Of a DNA stretch of 64,000 nucleotides, positions 45,526 through 54,448 are shown in pieces (position 1 is the stretch's first letter; every line of letters begins with the position of its first letter). Below the pieces are notes generated by a model that searched no databases, had not been told where the DNA came from, and saw nothing but the letters and a program-made list of their open reading frames with translations. This stretch comes from Leptospira saintgironsiae. GTDB taxonomy: Bacteria; Spirochaetota; Leptospiria; Leptospirales; Leptospiraceae. The stretch covers positions 1 to 64,000 of the forward strand of contig NZ_NPDR01000001.1 in the NCBI RefSeq assembly GCF_002811765.1, given 5' to 3'. The translations under genes were made by a program, and so were the position numbers.

Positions 45526-46797
45526 TCATTTCTTTTCGAATCTTTTCATCCAATCAAAAAAGTCCGCCTGCCATAAAGCCTGAGCCCCCAATTGACAATG
45601 TTCCGCTCCTCCGGATGCCCGATCATAGATTACTGAAGTAACACTTTTTGCATTCGTCAATTTACGTTTAAAATCTTCGACTTGTTTAAGTGGAATAAAA
45701 TGATCCTCGGTCGCCGCAAAGATCAGAACGTCTTGGGTTATTTTCTCTGCAGAAGACTCCAAAGTGAAATTCCTAAAAGATTTCAAGGTTTCACCTGAGT
45801 TTGCGGTTTTCATAGTCCATTTTCCATTTTTTACTCCCCAAGAAAAACTTGGGGAAAAAGAAGATTTAATCTTAACAAGAAACTCAATTAGATTATTATA
45901 ATTCTGTTTTTCCAACCAAAGTACGATTCCTGGAACTGTGCGTTCTGCTACTTCTCCGAAATCATATAAAACGTCGTAAGCAACCACTCCATCAATCCTC
46001 TTATCGAAAGCGGCTGCGCGAGGAGCAAGATATCCTCCCAAACTCATCCCGACCAAAACAGTTTTAGAAGGTTTTGGATGAGAAGCTAAGAAAGTATCTA
46101 ATACCGCTTTCGTGGGTTTTTCCCATTCCGGAGTAAAACCTAAATTTTGTTTTCTTAAAACAGAACCTTGGCCTGGTCCTTCGTATGTAAGTACGCTAAA
46201 TCCTCTTTCATAGGCAGCTCGTACAATGGTAAAATATAATTCTTCCAAAGTGGAATCAAAACCTCCAACAAAAACAATCAAAGGTTTTTTATCTGCACCT
46301 GCTGGCCCTGGATAATAAATTGCATTTAGATGGTGTTCGCCATAAGGAATATTGATCTTTTCATATTTTACTCCAAGACTATCCAAACCCTTATGAAAAG
46401 TTTCTACGGATTTATCGAAAGCGGACGGTCTTTTTTCATCATCAGGGTCTAAGAAAAATTCTGCGGTGCGTAAGTAATTATGTGCTCTTAAATATGCCTG
46501 ACCCTTACTCATTGGATCTTCCGTCTTATTCGCTCTCTCTAATACTCGATTACCAGCATTCTCCCATCCATAGAACCAAGATTGAGGATCTCCTTCCTTG
46601 ATATTCTTAACTGCCTCCAGAATTTCTCCGGTTTCCGCTCCATCACTGCGTGCATCGTTTAAGGCCCTTAAGGTTTGAAAATGATAAGCTTGGTCGTTAA
46701 AAAAGCGCCCCTTTTCAATTTTCCCGCAATCCAAAGCCAAAATTGCAAATACCGCCAAAATCAAAAAAGTGCTAAATTTGCCAATTAGATATCCCAT
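45526..46797 (-). CDS. Alpha/beta hydrolase lipoprotein (esterase or peptidase type)
   Basis: I start this at the ATG at 46797 because TTGGAGA lies 7 bp upstream; the ATG at 46815, six codons earlier, overlaps a palindromic operator and lacks a ribosome binding site. The product (423 aa) begins with a lipoprotein signal ending ILALDC. After a helical 130-residue cap comes an alpha/beta hydrolase with nucleophile motif GMSLGG, Asp in ATEDHFIPL and His in GGAEHCQLG, resembling FrsA-type esterases and dipeptidyl-peptidase relatives. It is divergent from the TetR gene at 46944, the likely repressor. Substrate unknown. Confidence 0.82.
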   Translation of the reverse strand: MGYLIGKFSTFLILAVFAILALDCGKIEKGRFFNDQAYHFQTLRALNDARSDGAETGEILEAVKNIKEGDPQSWFYGWENAGNRVLERANKTEDPMSKGQAYLRAHNYLRTAEFFLDPDDEKRPSAFDKSVETFHKGLDSLGVKYEKINIPYGEHHLNAIYYPGPAGADKKPLIVFVGGFDSTLEELYFTIVRAAYERGFSVLTYEGPGQGSVLRKQNLGFTPEWEKPTKAVLDTFLASHPKPSKTVLVGMSLGGYLAPRAAAFDKRIDGVVAYDVLYDFGEVAERTVPGIVLWLEKQNYNNLIEFLVKIKSSFSPSFSWGVKNGKWTMKTANSGETLKSFRNFTLESSAEKITQDVLIFAATEDHFIPLKQVEDFKRKLTNAKSVTSVIYDRASGGAEHCQLGAQALWQADFFDWMKRFEKK

Positions 46798-46813
46798 TTC
46801 TATTCTCCAAAAC

Positions 46814-46828
46814 ATGAACTTTGTTCAT
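46814..46828. promoter_or_regulatory. TetR-type operator, hydrolase side
   Basis: Perfect palindrome ATGAAC-TTT-GTTCAT directly upstream of the hydrolase ribosome binding site. It shares TGAACWTTGTTCA with the site at 46868-46880. The centres are 53 bp apart, close to five helical turns, which suits two dimers on one DNA face. Confidence 0.7.
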
Positions 46829-46867
46829 ATATATGACGAACCAAAAACAAAATGCAAATTAAAAATT

Positions 46868-46880
46868 TGAACATTGTTCA
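46868..46880. promoter_or_regulatory. TetR-type operator, regulator side
   Basis: Palindrome TGAAC-ATT-GTTCA, 63 bp upstream of the TetR start codon, one base different from its partner at 46814-46828. It probably mediates autoregulation and repression of the divergent hydrolase gene. Confidence 0.7.
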
Positions 46881-46943
46881 TGTTTTACAAAAAATGGAAA
46901 ATACGCTTGTTGGCAAACCGCGCAACCCAAAGCATTTTCAGAG

Positions 46944-47567
46944 ATGGACCAAAAGAAAAAAATAGTCCGAAATCCAGTGCAAGATCGCTCCATTGCCCGA
47001 AAGGAAAACCTTATAGAGGCCGCCTATAAGCTCGTAAAACGTAATGGATACAATGAGACAGGAATACGGGACATAGTGGAAGAAGCAGGCGTTTCTATTG
47101 GAACATTCTACTCCTATTATAAAGATAAAAACGATATCGCATTGGAAGTGATCCGGAAATACAGCGAGGAATTTTACGGCAACCTTGCTACCGAAACTAT
47201 CGAATCCCTCCCTGAAAACGCAGATATGACCCGGATCATTTTAGGAATTTTGACCAGAATGCGCAAATCGGCCCTGAAAAACAAAAAACTACATAAAGAA
47301 TTTGCGATACTTTCTCTTTCAGATCAAACACTTGCAATTGCTGTAAAAAAAATAGAAAGAGAAAGGATCGGAACCGAAGTTTTCAAATTGTTTGAATACT
47401 TCGGCAAAAATCGGAACCTTAGATCTGATCCGGCGGCACTTTTAATTGCTCAAAGAGCGATGGATGATATCATAACGTATATGGTTCTACAAGGCTTCGA
47501 TATTCCTGACGATAAGATCTTAGAAGAAACTGCACTTATGATCGGAAAATATTTAGAGATCTCTTAA
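46944..47567 (+). CDS. TetR-family transcriptional regulator
   Basis: The 207-aa protein has the TetR DNA-binding domain at about 20-66: ENLIEAAYKLVKRNGY, then RDIVEEAGVSIGTFYSYYKDK, the conserved recognition helix. The C-terminal ligand domain is variable and not informative. It is divergent from the hydrolase lipoprotein; the 146-bp spacer holds two matching palindromes, so it most likely represses both genes until a ligand, possibly the hydrolase substrate or product, binds. Confidence 0.88.
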   Translation: MDQKKKIVRNPVQDRSIARKENLIEAAYKLVKRNGYNETGIRDIVEEAGVSIGTFYSYYKDKNDIALEVIRKYSEEFYGNLATETIESLPENADMTRIILGILTRMRKSALKNKKLHKEFAILSLSDQTLAIAVKKIERERIGTEVFKLFEYFGKNRNLRSDPAALLIAQRAMDDIITYMVLQGFDIPDDKILEETALMIGKYLEIS

Positions 47568-47603
47568 GTTCTTAAATCGACTCCGTATCGGCCATTATCA
47601 AAC

Positions 47604-48305
47604 CTAAGTCGATTCAATGCTGATTTTTATAACATCCGCCAGATTTCTGAATTCATCCACAATCTTTAGAATATCGAAATCTCTAGGCATCGCAATCGTA
47701 AGTTTAATCTGGGCACTTTTAGACTGGTAATCCTGCATAAAGGATTCGGAGACCAATCTTAACTTATTTCTTAATAATAATTCTTTAAACCCTTTTCGAT
47801 GAAACTTTTTCTGTTTCAGGTCCAGGATCAAAACCTTATATTCGTATTTTCCAAAATACCTTTCTTCTACCAGATCAAATAAGACCAGAATGATCAGAGT
47901 AGCAACTGTGGTTAAAAATCCCGCATAGTATAGACCTGCACCCACAAGCAAACCAATTGCAGAAACAATCCAGATAGAAGCAGCGGTATTCAATCCTTTC
48001 ACGGTCAATCCGAACTTCATGATTGCACCCGCACATAAAAACCCAACTCCGGAAACTACCTGAGCCGCAATTCTAGAGGGATCTCCTCCCACCACTGAAT
48101 AAAATTCAGGAATAAAAATTGATAATAACATTAGAACAGTAGATGCAAGACCGATCAAAATATGCGTCCTGAAACCGGCTCCATGATTTTTGCCTTCTCT
48201 GTTCCAGCCTACTGCACCAGCAAAAATAATGATCAAGGCCACACGAATACTTACCGTGATGGTATCGATCGTTTTAGAATCCAGAATGGTTAGAAATTCC
48301 TGCAT
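47604..48305 (-). CDS. MgtC/SapB family membrane protein
   Basis: The 233-aa protein has four to five membrane helices in the first 150 residues with MgtC signatures: GAVGWNREGKNHGAGFRTHI, then VVSGVGFLCAGAIM and GLNTAASIWIVSAIGLLVG. Residues about 165-233 form a cytoplasmic ACT-like tail. MgtC proteins are linked to magnesium-limited growth and F-ATPase control in pathogens; the shorter SapB-like members are less understood. It is 15 bp after the phosphatase-like gene on the same strand. Confidence 0.85.
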   Translation of the reverse strand: MQEFLTILDSKTIDTITVSIRVALIIIFAGAVGWNREGKNHGAGFRTHILIGLASTVLMLLSIFIPEFYSVVGGDPSRIAAQVVSGVGFLCAGAIMKFGLTVKGLNTAASIWIVSAIGLLVGAGLYYAGFLTTVATLIILVLFDLVEERYFGKYEYKVLILDLKQKKFHRKGFKELLLRNKLRLVSESFMQDYQSKSAQIKLTIAMPRDFDILKIVDEFRNLADVIKISIEST

Positions 48306-48320
48306 AAGCCAAGGAATGAT

Positions 48321-49097
48321 CTAAGGTTTCAGTCGGTAAACTTCTTTTAAGAAATCTTGATCTCTACTTAACAATGCAGACATACGGATCTTATCCCATT
48401 TTAACGAATTAGCTTCCTTGTCCCAAACAATTCCTCCAGCTTCTTCCAATGCAAGGACTCCAGCAGCAAAATCCCAGATCTTGGCACCACTTAAGTTCAT
48501 AAATAGATCAGTCTTGCCTTCTAATAATTCTAAAAATCCAGCACCTGTCGCAGCCAAAGCACGAGTTGCTAAAGTATTTTTACTAACGTTTGCGATCCAA
48601 CGATAGTCCTCGTCTTGGAAAGTATTATTGATCTCAAGGGAAAGAACGGAACGATCTAGGCTTCCCCCCTTTTTCAAAAGGATCTTTCTATCATTGATAA
48701 AGGTTCCTTCCCCTCTTTGAGAGGTAAGATACGTATCTAATGCAGGAAAATAAATACATCCTACTTTGGGAGATCCATTTTCTATATAAGCTAAAATTAC
48801 GCTGAACTCTTTGATCCCTCTGGAAAATAAAGTAGTCCCATCTAACTCATCACATACGATAAAAGTCCGAGGAAGAGGCTCTATATTATTTTGTTCTTCC
48901 ATCACAAGCGGAATTCCTGGAAATTCCTTTTTTAGAATTTCTTCCAACACACGATGGGAATCTAAGTCGGCTTGAGTCAAAACTTGCATAGGATCTTTGA
49001 GATCAAATGCAGATTCTTTTCCGAATAATTTTAGGATCTCTGTTCCAGCAGATTTAGATGCAAATTTAAAAACAGAAAGGATTTTAGAAAGATCCAT
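48321..49097 (-). CDS. Inositol-monophosphatase family phosphatase
   Basis: The 258-aa protein has the family metal-binding motifs: MEEQN (first Glu), DELDGTTLF (usual form DPLDGTTNF) and WDFAAGVLALEEAGG near 205-220. Members dephosphorylate inositol phosphate, fructose-1,6-bisphosphate or PAP using Mg. The changes Pro to Glu and Asn to Leu in the second motif are uncommon, so the substrate cannot be inferred. It probably shares a transcript with the MgtC-like gene downstream and the HEAT-repeat gene upstream. Confidence 0.83.
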   Translation of the reverse strand: MDLSKILSVFKFASKSAGTEILKLFGKESAFDLKDPMQVLTQADLDSHRVLEEILKKEFPGIPLVMEEQNNIEPLPRTFIVCDELDGTTLFSRGIKEFSVILAYIENGSPKVGCIYFPALDTYLTSQRGEGTFINDRKILLKKGGSLDRSVLSLEINNTFQDEDYRWIANVSKNTLATRALAATGAGFLELLEGKTDLFMNLSGAKIWDFAAGVLALEEAGGIVWDKEANSLKWDKIRMSALLSRDQDFLKEVYRLKP

Positions 49098-49120
49098 TGT
49101 CTTAAGTAAAAGACGAAACT

Positions 49121-50443
49121 TTATTGAGGATTCGGATTTTCGCTATCAGGATTAGGTGCCGGTTCAGAAGTTTCCATATCATCCAAGATAGAAGGACTTT
49201 TCGGTTTCTTCTTCTTAGTTTCTTTCTCTTCTTTAGGCATAGAAATGGTTCTAACTTGGATATATTTTCCAAACACCCAGCCTTGGACAGTTTCAGTAAA
49301 TGCATCCTTATACTTGGTATTTACTAAAACTTTATAATAAAAGTCTTCAATCCTTTGGCCTTCAATCGGAATGATATAAGCTACTGAATGTTTGCTAATT
49401 ACTTTTCCAACTTCTCCAGATTCCAGGTCGCGGATCTTAGGAGCTCCAACATAAGGTTCTCTTAAGAGAGGAGTATTATCGGAAATGATGGTCATATATT
49501 TTCCGACAGCTTTTAATTTATATAATCTTGCGCTAATCTCATTTACAATATTTTCCGAACCGGAGTTTGCATTCAAAATTCTTAATAATGCAAAGATCGC
49601 GAATGAATTTTTTTGTTCTGTCAAAGTATCCAGGATTTGGTTTCGAAGATTTGTTTTATCTTTAAAAGAATCTTCCAAAATTTTCATAGAAGTTCTGGTC
49701 TTATGCCTTCCCAAGGCTTCTACAGCTGCCTTTTGGAATTCTTCATCTTCTGAATTTAAATAATCTATAAATATACGAAGGTCTTCTGGAACTTGATAAT
49801 ATCCTAAACCTAAAAGAGTTGCTTTTACGATTTCCTTATCGTCTGACTTAAGACCTTTTTTTAAGAGAACTTCTCTTGCTCCAGGATCTAATGTTTTTCC
49901 CATTCCACGGAAAGAAGCTACTCTGATCTCTCTATCTGAAGATTTAGCACCTATATAAAAATAATCTAATGAACGTCTGGAACCGATATCCGCGAGTCCC
50001 TTGTATGCAGCCTGGCGCACCCATTCTCCGTCGCGATCGATCATCTTATGTAAAATATCAACGCCAGTTGGGCTCTTCAATCTTCCCAAAGCCAAAGCTG
50101 CTGCTGCTCTAACTCTCGGAATCGGATGTGTCAGTCCATACTGTTTTAAGCGAGGGTAATTATATGTGGCTTCCCCTTCAAAAACCTTCAATAAACCGGT
50201 TTTTAAAAGGTCATTATAACGTTTAGATTCAGGATCTAAAACCGGCTTTTTCGGTTTTTTCTTATCAGTTTGCTGTTCCTCAGAAGCAGAAGGATCCTCG
50301 GCGTCTGAGGAATTATTCCCTTCATCGGAAGTGTTGTTAGTATCTTCTGGAGTTTGAGCAAAAATTGGTGAAAACCAGACTCCAAAGGAGGCAATCAGTA
50401 ATAAGCCTGGAAATAAAAATCTGAAATTCAATAGGGCAAACAT
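49121..50443 (-). CDS. Secreted HEAT-repeat protein with SH3-like domain
   Basis: A signal peptide (about 1-29, cut after IFA) leads into an acidic Asn/Ser/Glu-rich linker, then HEAT-like repeats at about 90-300 (for example VRAAAALALGRLKSPTGVDIL, shortened in evidence to the VRAAAALALGRL core). A bacterial SH3-like domain follows at about 310-400 (TPLLREPYVGAPKIRDL, GWVFGKYIQV), then a Lys/Glu-rich tail. It is probably a periplasmic or surface scaffold binding cell wall or protein. Function is unknown. Confidence 0.78.
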   Translation of the reverse strand: MFALLNFRFLFPGLLLIASFGVWFSPIFAQTPEDTNNTSDEGNNSSDAEDPSASEEQQTDKKKPKKPVLDPESKRYNDLLKTGLLKVFEGEATYNYPRLKQYGLTHPIPRVRAAAALALGRLKSPTGVDILHKMIDRDGEWVRQAAYKGLADIGSRRSLDYFYIGAKSSDREIRVASFRGMGKTLDPGAREVLLKKGLKSDDKEIVKATLLGLGYYQVPEDLRIFIDYLNSEDEEFQKAAVEALGRHKTRTSMKILEDSFKDKTNLRNQILDTLTEQKNSFAIFALLRILNANSGSENIVNEISARLYKLKAVGKYMTIISDNTPLLREPYVGAPKIRDLESGEVGKVISKHSVAYIIPIEGQRIEDFYYKVLVNTKYKDAFTETVQGWVFGKYIQVRTISMPKEEKETKKKKPKSPSILDDMETSEPAPNPDSENPNPQ

Positions 50444-50733
50444 TCTTTTAATCGAAAAGCAAGCTTTGGTCCAAGAAACATTTCCCTGTGCCAGCCTCTA
50501 TTCTTTTTTTCGACCATCCGTTATCGGCCGTTTACCTTTTTTTAAGGCTAAATCCTCTATTGCAAGTAATGTAACCGTAAAAGTAATAATTTCTTTCCAA
50601 AACAGGATACAGATTTGCCATCTATACCTTTATATCTATAGAATTCGATCTTCTTACACTTTTTACGATTGGAACTGCTTGACTCTCTTTTTGAGAAATG
50701 GTACCGTCTAATTCTTAGAGAAGAGGCAAATTT
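50444..50733. other. Intergenic region between HEAT-repeat gene and hflX
   Basis: AT-rich spacer between divergent genes. A TTGACT box is at about 50679-50684, and an in-frame mini-ORF (ATG 50698 to TAG 50716, six codons) stands directly before the proposed hflX start, with the shared frame broken only by that TAG. No other coding or RNA feature is evident. Confidence 0.4.
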
Positions 50734-52449
50734 ATCAGTAAGCTCAGCGGAAACCTTTCCGGACTCAAGTCCAATCAGATCCAAAGACTCAAAAAACTCT
50801 CCGAGCGTAGAATTCGGGAAAACGTGATTATCACGCCCGAAGTTTCCAGAACACTCACAGAACTTTCCTTCGAAATCAGCAGACAAATCGGAATCCTAAT
50901 TGATAGGAACGGATACGTAACTCACGTGATCGTGGGATCAGATAGTTCAATTGATATCCCTTGGCTGGATCGTATCAGAACATCCGAAGCCAGATTACGA
51001 GGTTTAAGACTAGTACATAGCCATCTCAAAGAAGAAAGTCTGAACCAAGAAGATCTTACTGACTTAGCTTTATTACGTTTAGATTATATAACTGCAGTTA
51101 CCATGGATGAAAAGGGTCTTCCCAGATCCTATTACTCCGCACATGTAAATCCTGAAGACGAAGAGGGAGAACCTTGGACTGTTCTTTCTAAAAAAGTTCC
51201 AGGACAATTGGAAGAAGGTATACTGGACGAAATTCTGGACATCGAAAGCAGGATGACCAGATATCGCAAAAATCTAAAAGATGCTCAAAAAGAGAATAGA
51301 GCCTTTTTAGTAGGAGTATATCCTGAAAATAACAGAATACGTCCTCCTGCACAATCCATTAACGAATTGAAAGAACTCTGCAGAACCGCAGGAGTTCATG
51401 TAGTAGATTCATTCATCCAAAGAAAAAATCGTTTAGATCCTTCTACAGTATTAGGAAAAGGTAAACTAGAAGAGATCGTTCTAAAAGCGATCCAAAAGCA
51501 GGTTGAACTATTAGTATTTGATCTGGAACTTACACCTTCTCAAGCAAAGAAGATCTCAGACTATGCAGATCTAAAAGTTTTAGATAGAACCCAATTGATC
51601 TTGGATATTTTTGCAAGAAATGCAACAAGCAGAGATGGTAAACTGCAAGTAGAACTCGCACAATTAAAATATCTGAAAGGTAGACTTTCAGAGTTAGATG
51701 ATAATATGTCCAGGCTCACCGGGGGAATCGGAGGAAGAGGACCAGGAGAGACAAAACTCGAGATCGGAAAACGTAGAGTAGAAGAAAGAATTTCCAGACT
51801 AGAACAAGAACTTAAGTCCTTGAAAAAACGAAGAGAGATCGCAAGAAGAAGACGTAAGAAGAACGAGATCCCAGTCTGCGGAATCGTAGGTTATACAAAC
51901 GCAGGAAAATCTACCTTATTGAATGCGATGACAAATTCTACCGTACTATCCGAAGACAAGTTATTCGCAACATTAGATCCAACATCCAGAAGGATCCGCT
52001 TCCCAGAAGAAAGAGAGATCATTATCTCCGACACTGTGGGCTTTATCCATGATCTTCCCCCAGAACTATCCAATGCATTCAAAGCAACACTGGAAGAGTT
52101 AGGCGATTCTGATCTTTTGGTCCATGTGGTAGATGTTTCCAATCCTGAATTCAGACAACAGATGGAAGCAGTCGAAACTATATTAGAAGATTTGAATTTA
52201 TCTGATATCCCAAGGATCTTAGTATTCAACAAAATAGACGGATTACCTGAAGAAGCACGGAATGAACTCCTCAGAGAAGCTGATCTGGACACAATCTATG
52301 TCTCAGCGATTACAGGTTTTGGATTAGAAACTCTATTAAACCGAATAGAAGAGAGAATGTACTCACAAGCAGAGGCAAAACTCTCTAGCACTAAACTTTG
52401 GGAAGAAGATGAAGAATTGGAAGAGGAAACGGAAAAAACCTACGTTTAA
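50734..52449 (+). CDS. hflX: Ribosome-associated GTPase HflX
   Basis: The protein carries the HflX N-terminal domain ([38 protein letters not shown]), a coiled-coil linker, [11 protein letters not shown], and a GTPase domain: G1 [10 protein letters not shown]3 DTVGF, G4 NKID. HflX splits stalled or heat-damaged ribosomes. The first ordinary start is a GTG at 50824, but the frame upstream encodes the typical opening seen in long HflX forms ([20 protein letters not shown]), back to a TAG at 50716 with no ATG, GTG or TTG. The best candidate is ATC at 50734 with GAGG 7 bp upstream, giving 571 aa; GTG 50824 gives 541 aa. Confidence 0.88.
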   Translation: MSKLSGNLSGLKSNQIQRLKKLSERRIRENVIITPEVSRTLTELSFEISRQIGILIDRNGYVTHVIVGSDSSIDIPWLDRIRTSEARLRGLRLVHSHLKEESLNQEDLTDLALLRLDYITAVTMDEKGLPRSYYSAHVNPEDEEGEPWTVLSKKVPGQLEEGILDEILDIESRMTRYRKNLKDAQKENRAFLVGVYPENNRIRPPAQSINELKELCRTAGVHVVDSFIQRKNRLDPSTVLGKGKLEEIVLKAIQKQVELLVFDLELTPSQAKKISDYADLKVLDRTQLILDIFARNATSRDGKLQVELAQLKYLKGRLSELDDNMSRLTGGIGGRGPGETKLEIGKRRVEERISRLEQELKSLKKRREIARRRRKKNEIPVCGIVGYTNAGKSTLLNAMTNSTVLSEDKLFATLDPTSRRIRFPEEREIIISDTVGFIHDLPPELSNAFKATLEELGDSDLLVHVVDVSNPEFRQQMEAVETILEDLNLSDIPRILVFNKIDGLPEEARNELLREADLDTIYVSAITGFGLETLLNRIEERMYSQAEAKLSSTKLWEEDEELEEETEKTYV

Positions 52450-52480
52450 CGCAGGTTTAAACGTTTTGAAGAAGGGGACT

Positions 52481-52654
52481 TTAAACTAGACCGGCTAATT
52501 TTTCTTGGTCTAAAGCCAATCGGATCACAGAATTGATATAAGTTTCCCTGTCCGATCTTCCGGTGATATAATCTTGATACACGGATTGCAAGAGCAAATA
52601 AAACATATTCTTTCGGCCCCTAAAAGAATGTTCGGACCGACTTACTCTTCTCAT
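52481..52654 (-). CDS. Candidate small basic protein (57 aa)
   Basis: A frame from ATG 52654 to TAA 52481 fills the gap between hflX and the divergent murB. It starts with a basic stretch (MRRVSRSEHSFRGRKN) and continues with a helical-looking part (YQDYITGRSDRETYI near residues 26-40, then LALDQEKLAGLV). AAGG lies close before the first ATG and AGGGG before an internal ATG (residue 17). Amino-acid usage looks protein-like, not random. No family recognised. Confidence 0.5.
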   Translation of the reverse strand: MRRVSRSEHSFRGRKNMFYLLLQSVYQDYITGRSDRETYINSVIRLALDQEKLAGLV

Positions 52655-52718
52655 AAGCCTTTTTTAGGCCTTAGACTTTTTTCTTGCTCCTAGATCCGAA
52701 CGGGGAAACCTGAATAAA

Positions 52719-53672
52719 GTGGCCATTCTTTCTGAAATACAGATACGAGAACTAAAGAATTCCCTAGAAAATTCCGGTCTACCCTACCGTGAAAATCAGG
52801 ATTTGAGCGTTCATTGCTCCTTTAAGATCGGAGGAATATCTCCTCTAATAGTCGAGCCTGAAACCCAGGAACAAATCCTAGAAACTCTTTCTGTATTCAA
52901 AAAACTAGACCTGCCTTGGAAGATCTTAGGTGGTGGCACAAATATTCTAATCTCAGATCATCCAGATGATTTTGTGATCTTAAAACTTTCTGGTGGATTT
53001 AAAGAATATAAAGATATGGGAGAAGGTCTCTTCCAAGTAGGAGCTGCCACTAATACCACTCCAATCTTCCGCCAAATTTCCCAGAAAGGATATACTGGCG
53101 CAGAATTCCTAAGTACAATCCCAGGTTGGACAGGTGGAGCAGTCATCCAAAATGCAGGATGTTATGGAGGAGAACTTTTTGATCTTATCCAAGAAGTAGA
53201 ATTCTTAAGAAACGGAGAAGTTCTTAAAAGAAAACCTACTGAAATAGAACACGGCTATCGATTTACAGAATTCTTAAAAAGGAAAGATTCCATTATTCTT
53301 TCCATTCTAATCCAATTAAAACCCGGAAACCTAGAAGAGATTGAAATATCTCTCAAAGAAAAAAGAGACAAACGAAATTCTTCTCAGCCTCAAAATAAAA
53401 AAAGCGCTGGTTCCATGTTTAAAAACCCAAAGGTATTCGACGAACAAGGAAAAGAGATCAAAGCTTGGCAATTCATAGACAAAGTAGGCCTAAGAGGTTT
53501 GCAAATAGGTGGAGCTCAGATCTCTCCGGAACATTGTAATTTTATAGTGAACACCGGAGGAGCAAAGGCCTCCGATGTATATGGACTTGTAAATACTGTC
53601 CAAGAAAAAGTGGAAAAAGAAACAGGTGTACTATTACAAAGAGAAGTGGAATACTTCGGTTCCATTCCTTAA
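52719..53672 (+). CDS. murB: UDP-N-acetylenolpyruvoylglucosamine reductase
   Basis: This flavoenzyme reduces enolpyruvyl-UDP-GlcNAc to UDP-MurNAc in peptidoglycan synthesis. The 317-aa protein shows the FAD-binding [33 protein letters not shown] and YGGE segments, the catalytic-Ser region [11 protein letters not shown], and [14 protein letters not shown] near the end. The start is a GTG with GGGGA about 13 bp upstream, so its exact position is slightly uncertain. The TetR gene follows after 15 bp. Confidence 0.93.
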   Translation: MAILSEIQIRELKNSLENSGLPYRENQDLSVHCSFKIGGISPLIVEPETQEQILETLSVFKKLDLPWKILGGGTNILISDHPDDFVILKLSGGFKEYKDMGEGLFQVGAATNTTPIFRQISQKGYTGAEFLSTIPGWTGGAVIQNAGCYGGELFDLIQEVEFLRNGEVLKRKPTEIEHGYRFTEFLKRKDSIILSILIQLKPGNLEEIEISLKEKRDKRNSSQPQNKKSAGSMFKNPKVFDEQGKEIKAWQFIDKVGLRGLQIGGAQISPEHCNFIVNTGGAKASDVYGLVNTVQEKVEKETGVLLQREVEYFGSIP

Positions 53673-53687
53673 TTCCAGGAAAATCAA

Positions 53688-54269
53688 ATGCCAGTAGTTC
53701 GAGATCCGGAAGATAAAAAAGAAAGAATACTCACCTCTGCCTTAAGGTTATTCACCGAAAAAGGTTTTGAAGGAACTCCTATACCTGATCTAGCCAAGGA
53801 TGCAGGCATAGGCGCTGGAACCATATATAGATATTATAAAAACAAAGAAGAACTAGTAAACGAACTCTATCGTTTCTGGAAAAACAAACTGAGAGAAACT
53901 CTCGCAGAAAATTATCCTGAAAAAGCTAAATCCAAGGACTTATTCGTTCATTTATGGAAGGCACTTGCAACCTTCTACCACCGTTACCCGGATGCGTTTG
54001 AATTTTTAGAATTACACTATCATTCCCCTTATTTGGACCAAGCTAGCAAAAAGGCAACCGCTCAGACTATGGAGTTCATTTGTACATTCTTAGAACAAGC
54101 AAGAGCAAAGGGAGATATCAAATCCGACCTAGGTTCCATGGAACTCGTTTCCTTATGTTATGGAAGTTTTGTGGGAATGGTAAAGATGGCCAAGGGTGGC
54201 TATATCCAGCTTACCACTGAGACGTTACACGCTTCTGGTTTAACTCTTTGGAAAGCATTGGCAAAATAA
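53688..54269 (+). CDS. TetR-family transcriptional regulator
   Basis: The 193-aa protein has a TetR helix-turn-helix at about 11-58 (RILTSALRLFTEKGFEGTPI, with AGIGAGTIYRYYKNKEEL as recognition helix). The remaining 130 residues are the ligand/dimer domain. Members with this type of C-terminus often control lipid or efflux genes. It follows murB closely and may share its transcript. It is one of three TetR proteins here that could bind the GAAC-type elements of the fatty acid synthase region. Confidence 0.87.
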   Translation: MPVVRDPEDKKERILTSALRLFTEKGFEGTPIPDLAKDAGIGAGTIYRYYKNKEELVNELYRFWKNKLRETLAENYPEKAKSKDLFVHLWKALATFYHRYPDAFEFLELHYHSPYLDQASKKATAQTMEFICTFLEQARAKGDIKSDLGSMELVSLCYGSFVGMVKMAKGGYIQLTTETLHASGLTLWKALAK

Positions 54270-54448
54270 AGAATTCTCTGTTCTAAAACTTGTTCTCCAA
54301 GGGACAAGAATCATCCCAAAATAGGTTTTTTCCGAAAACGGAAACAATATTCTAAATTATACAATCTTCAAATCCCAATTTATCTTTTCTCAAATAACAT
54401 CTCTTTCTAGTATGCTTATATAATTGATCGATAGTTAGGAGAATTCGT

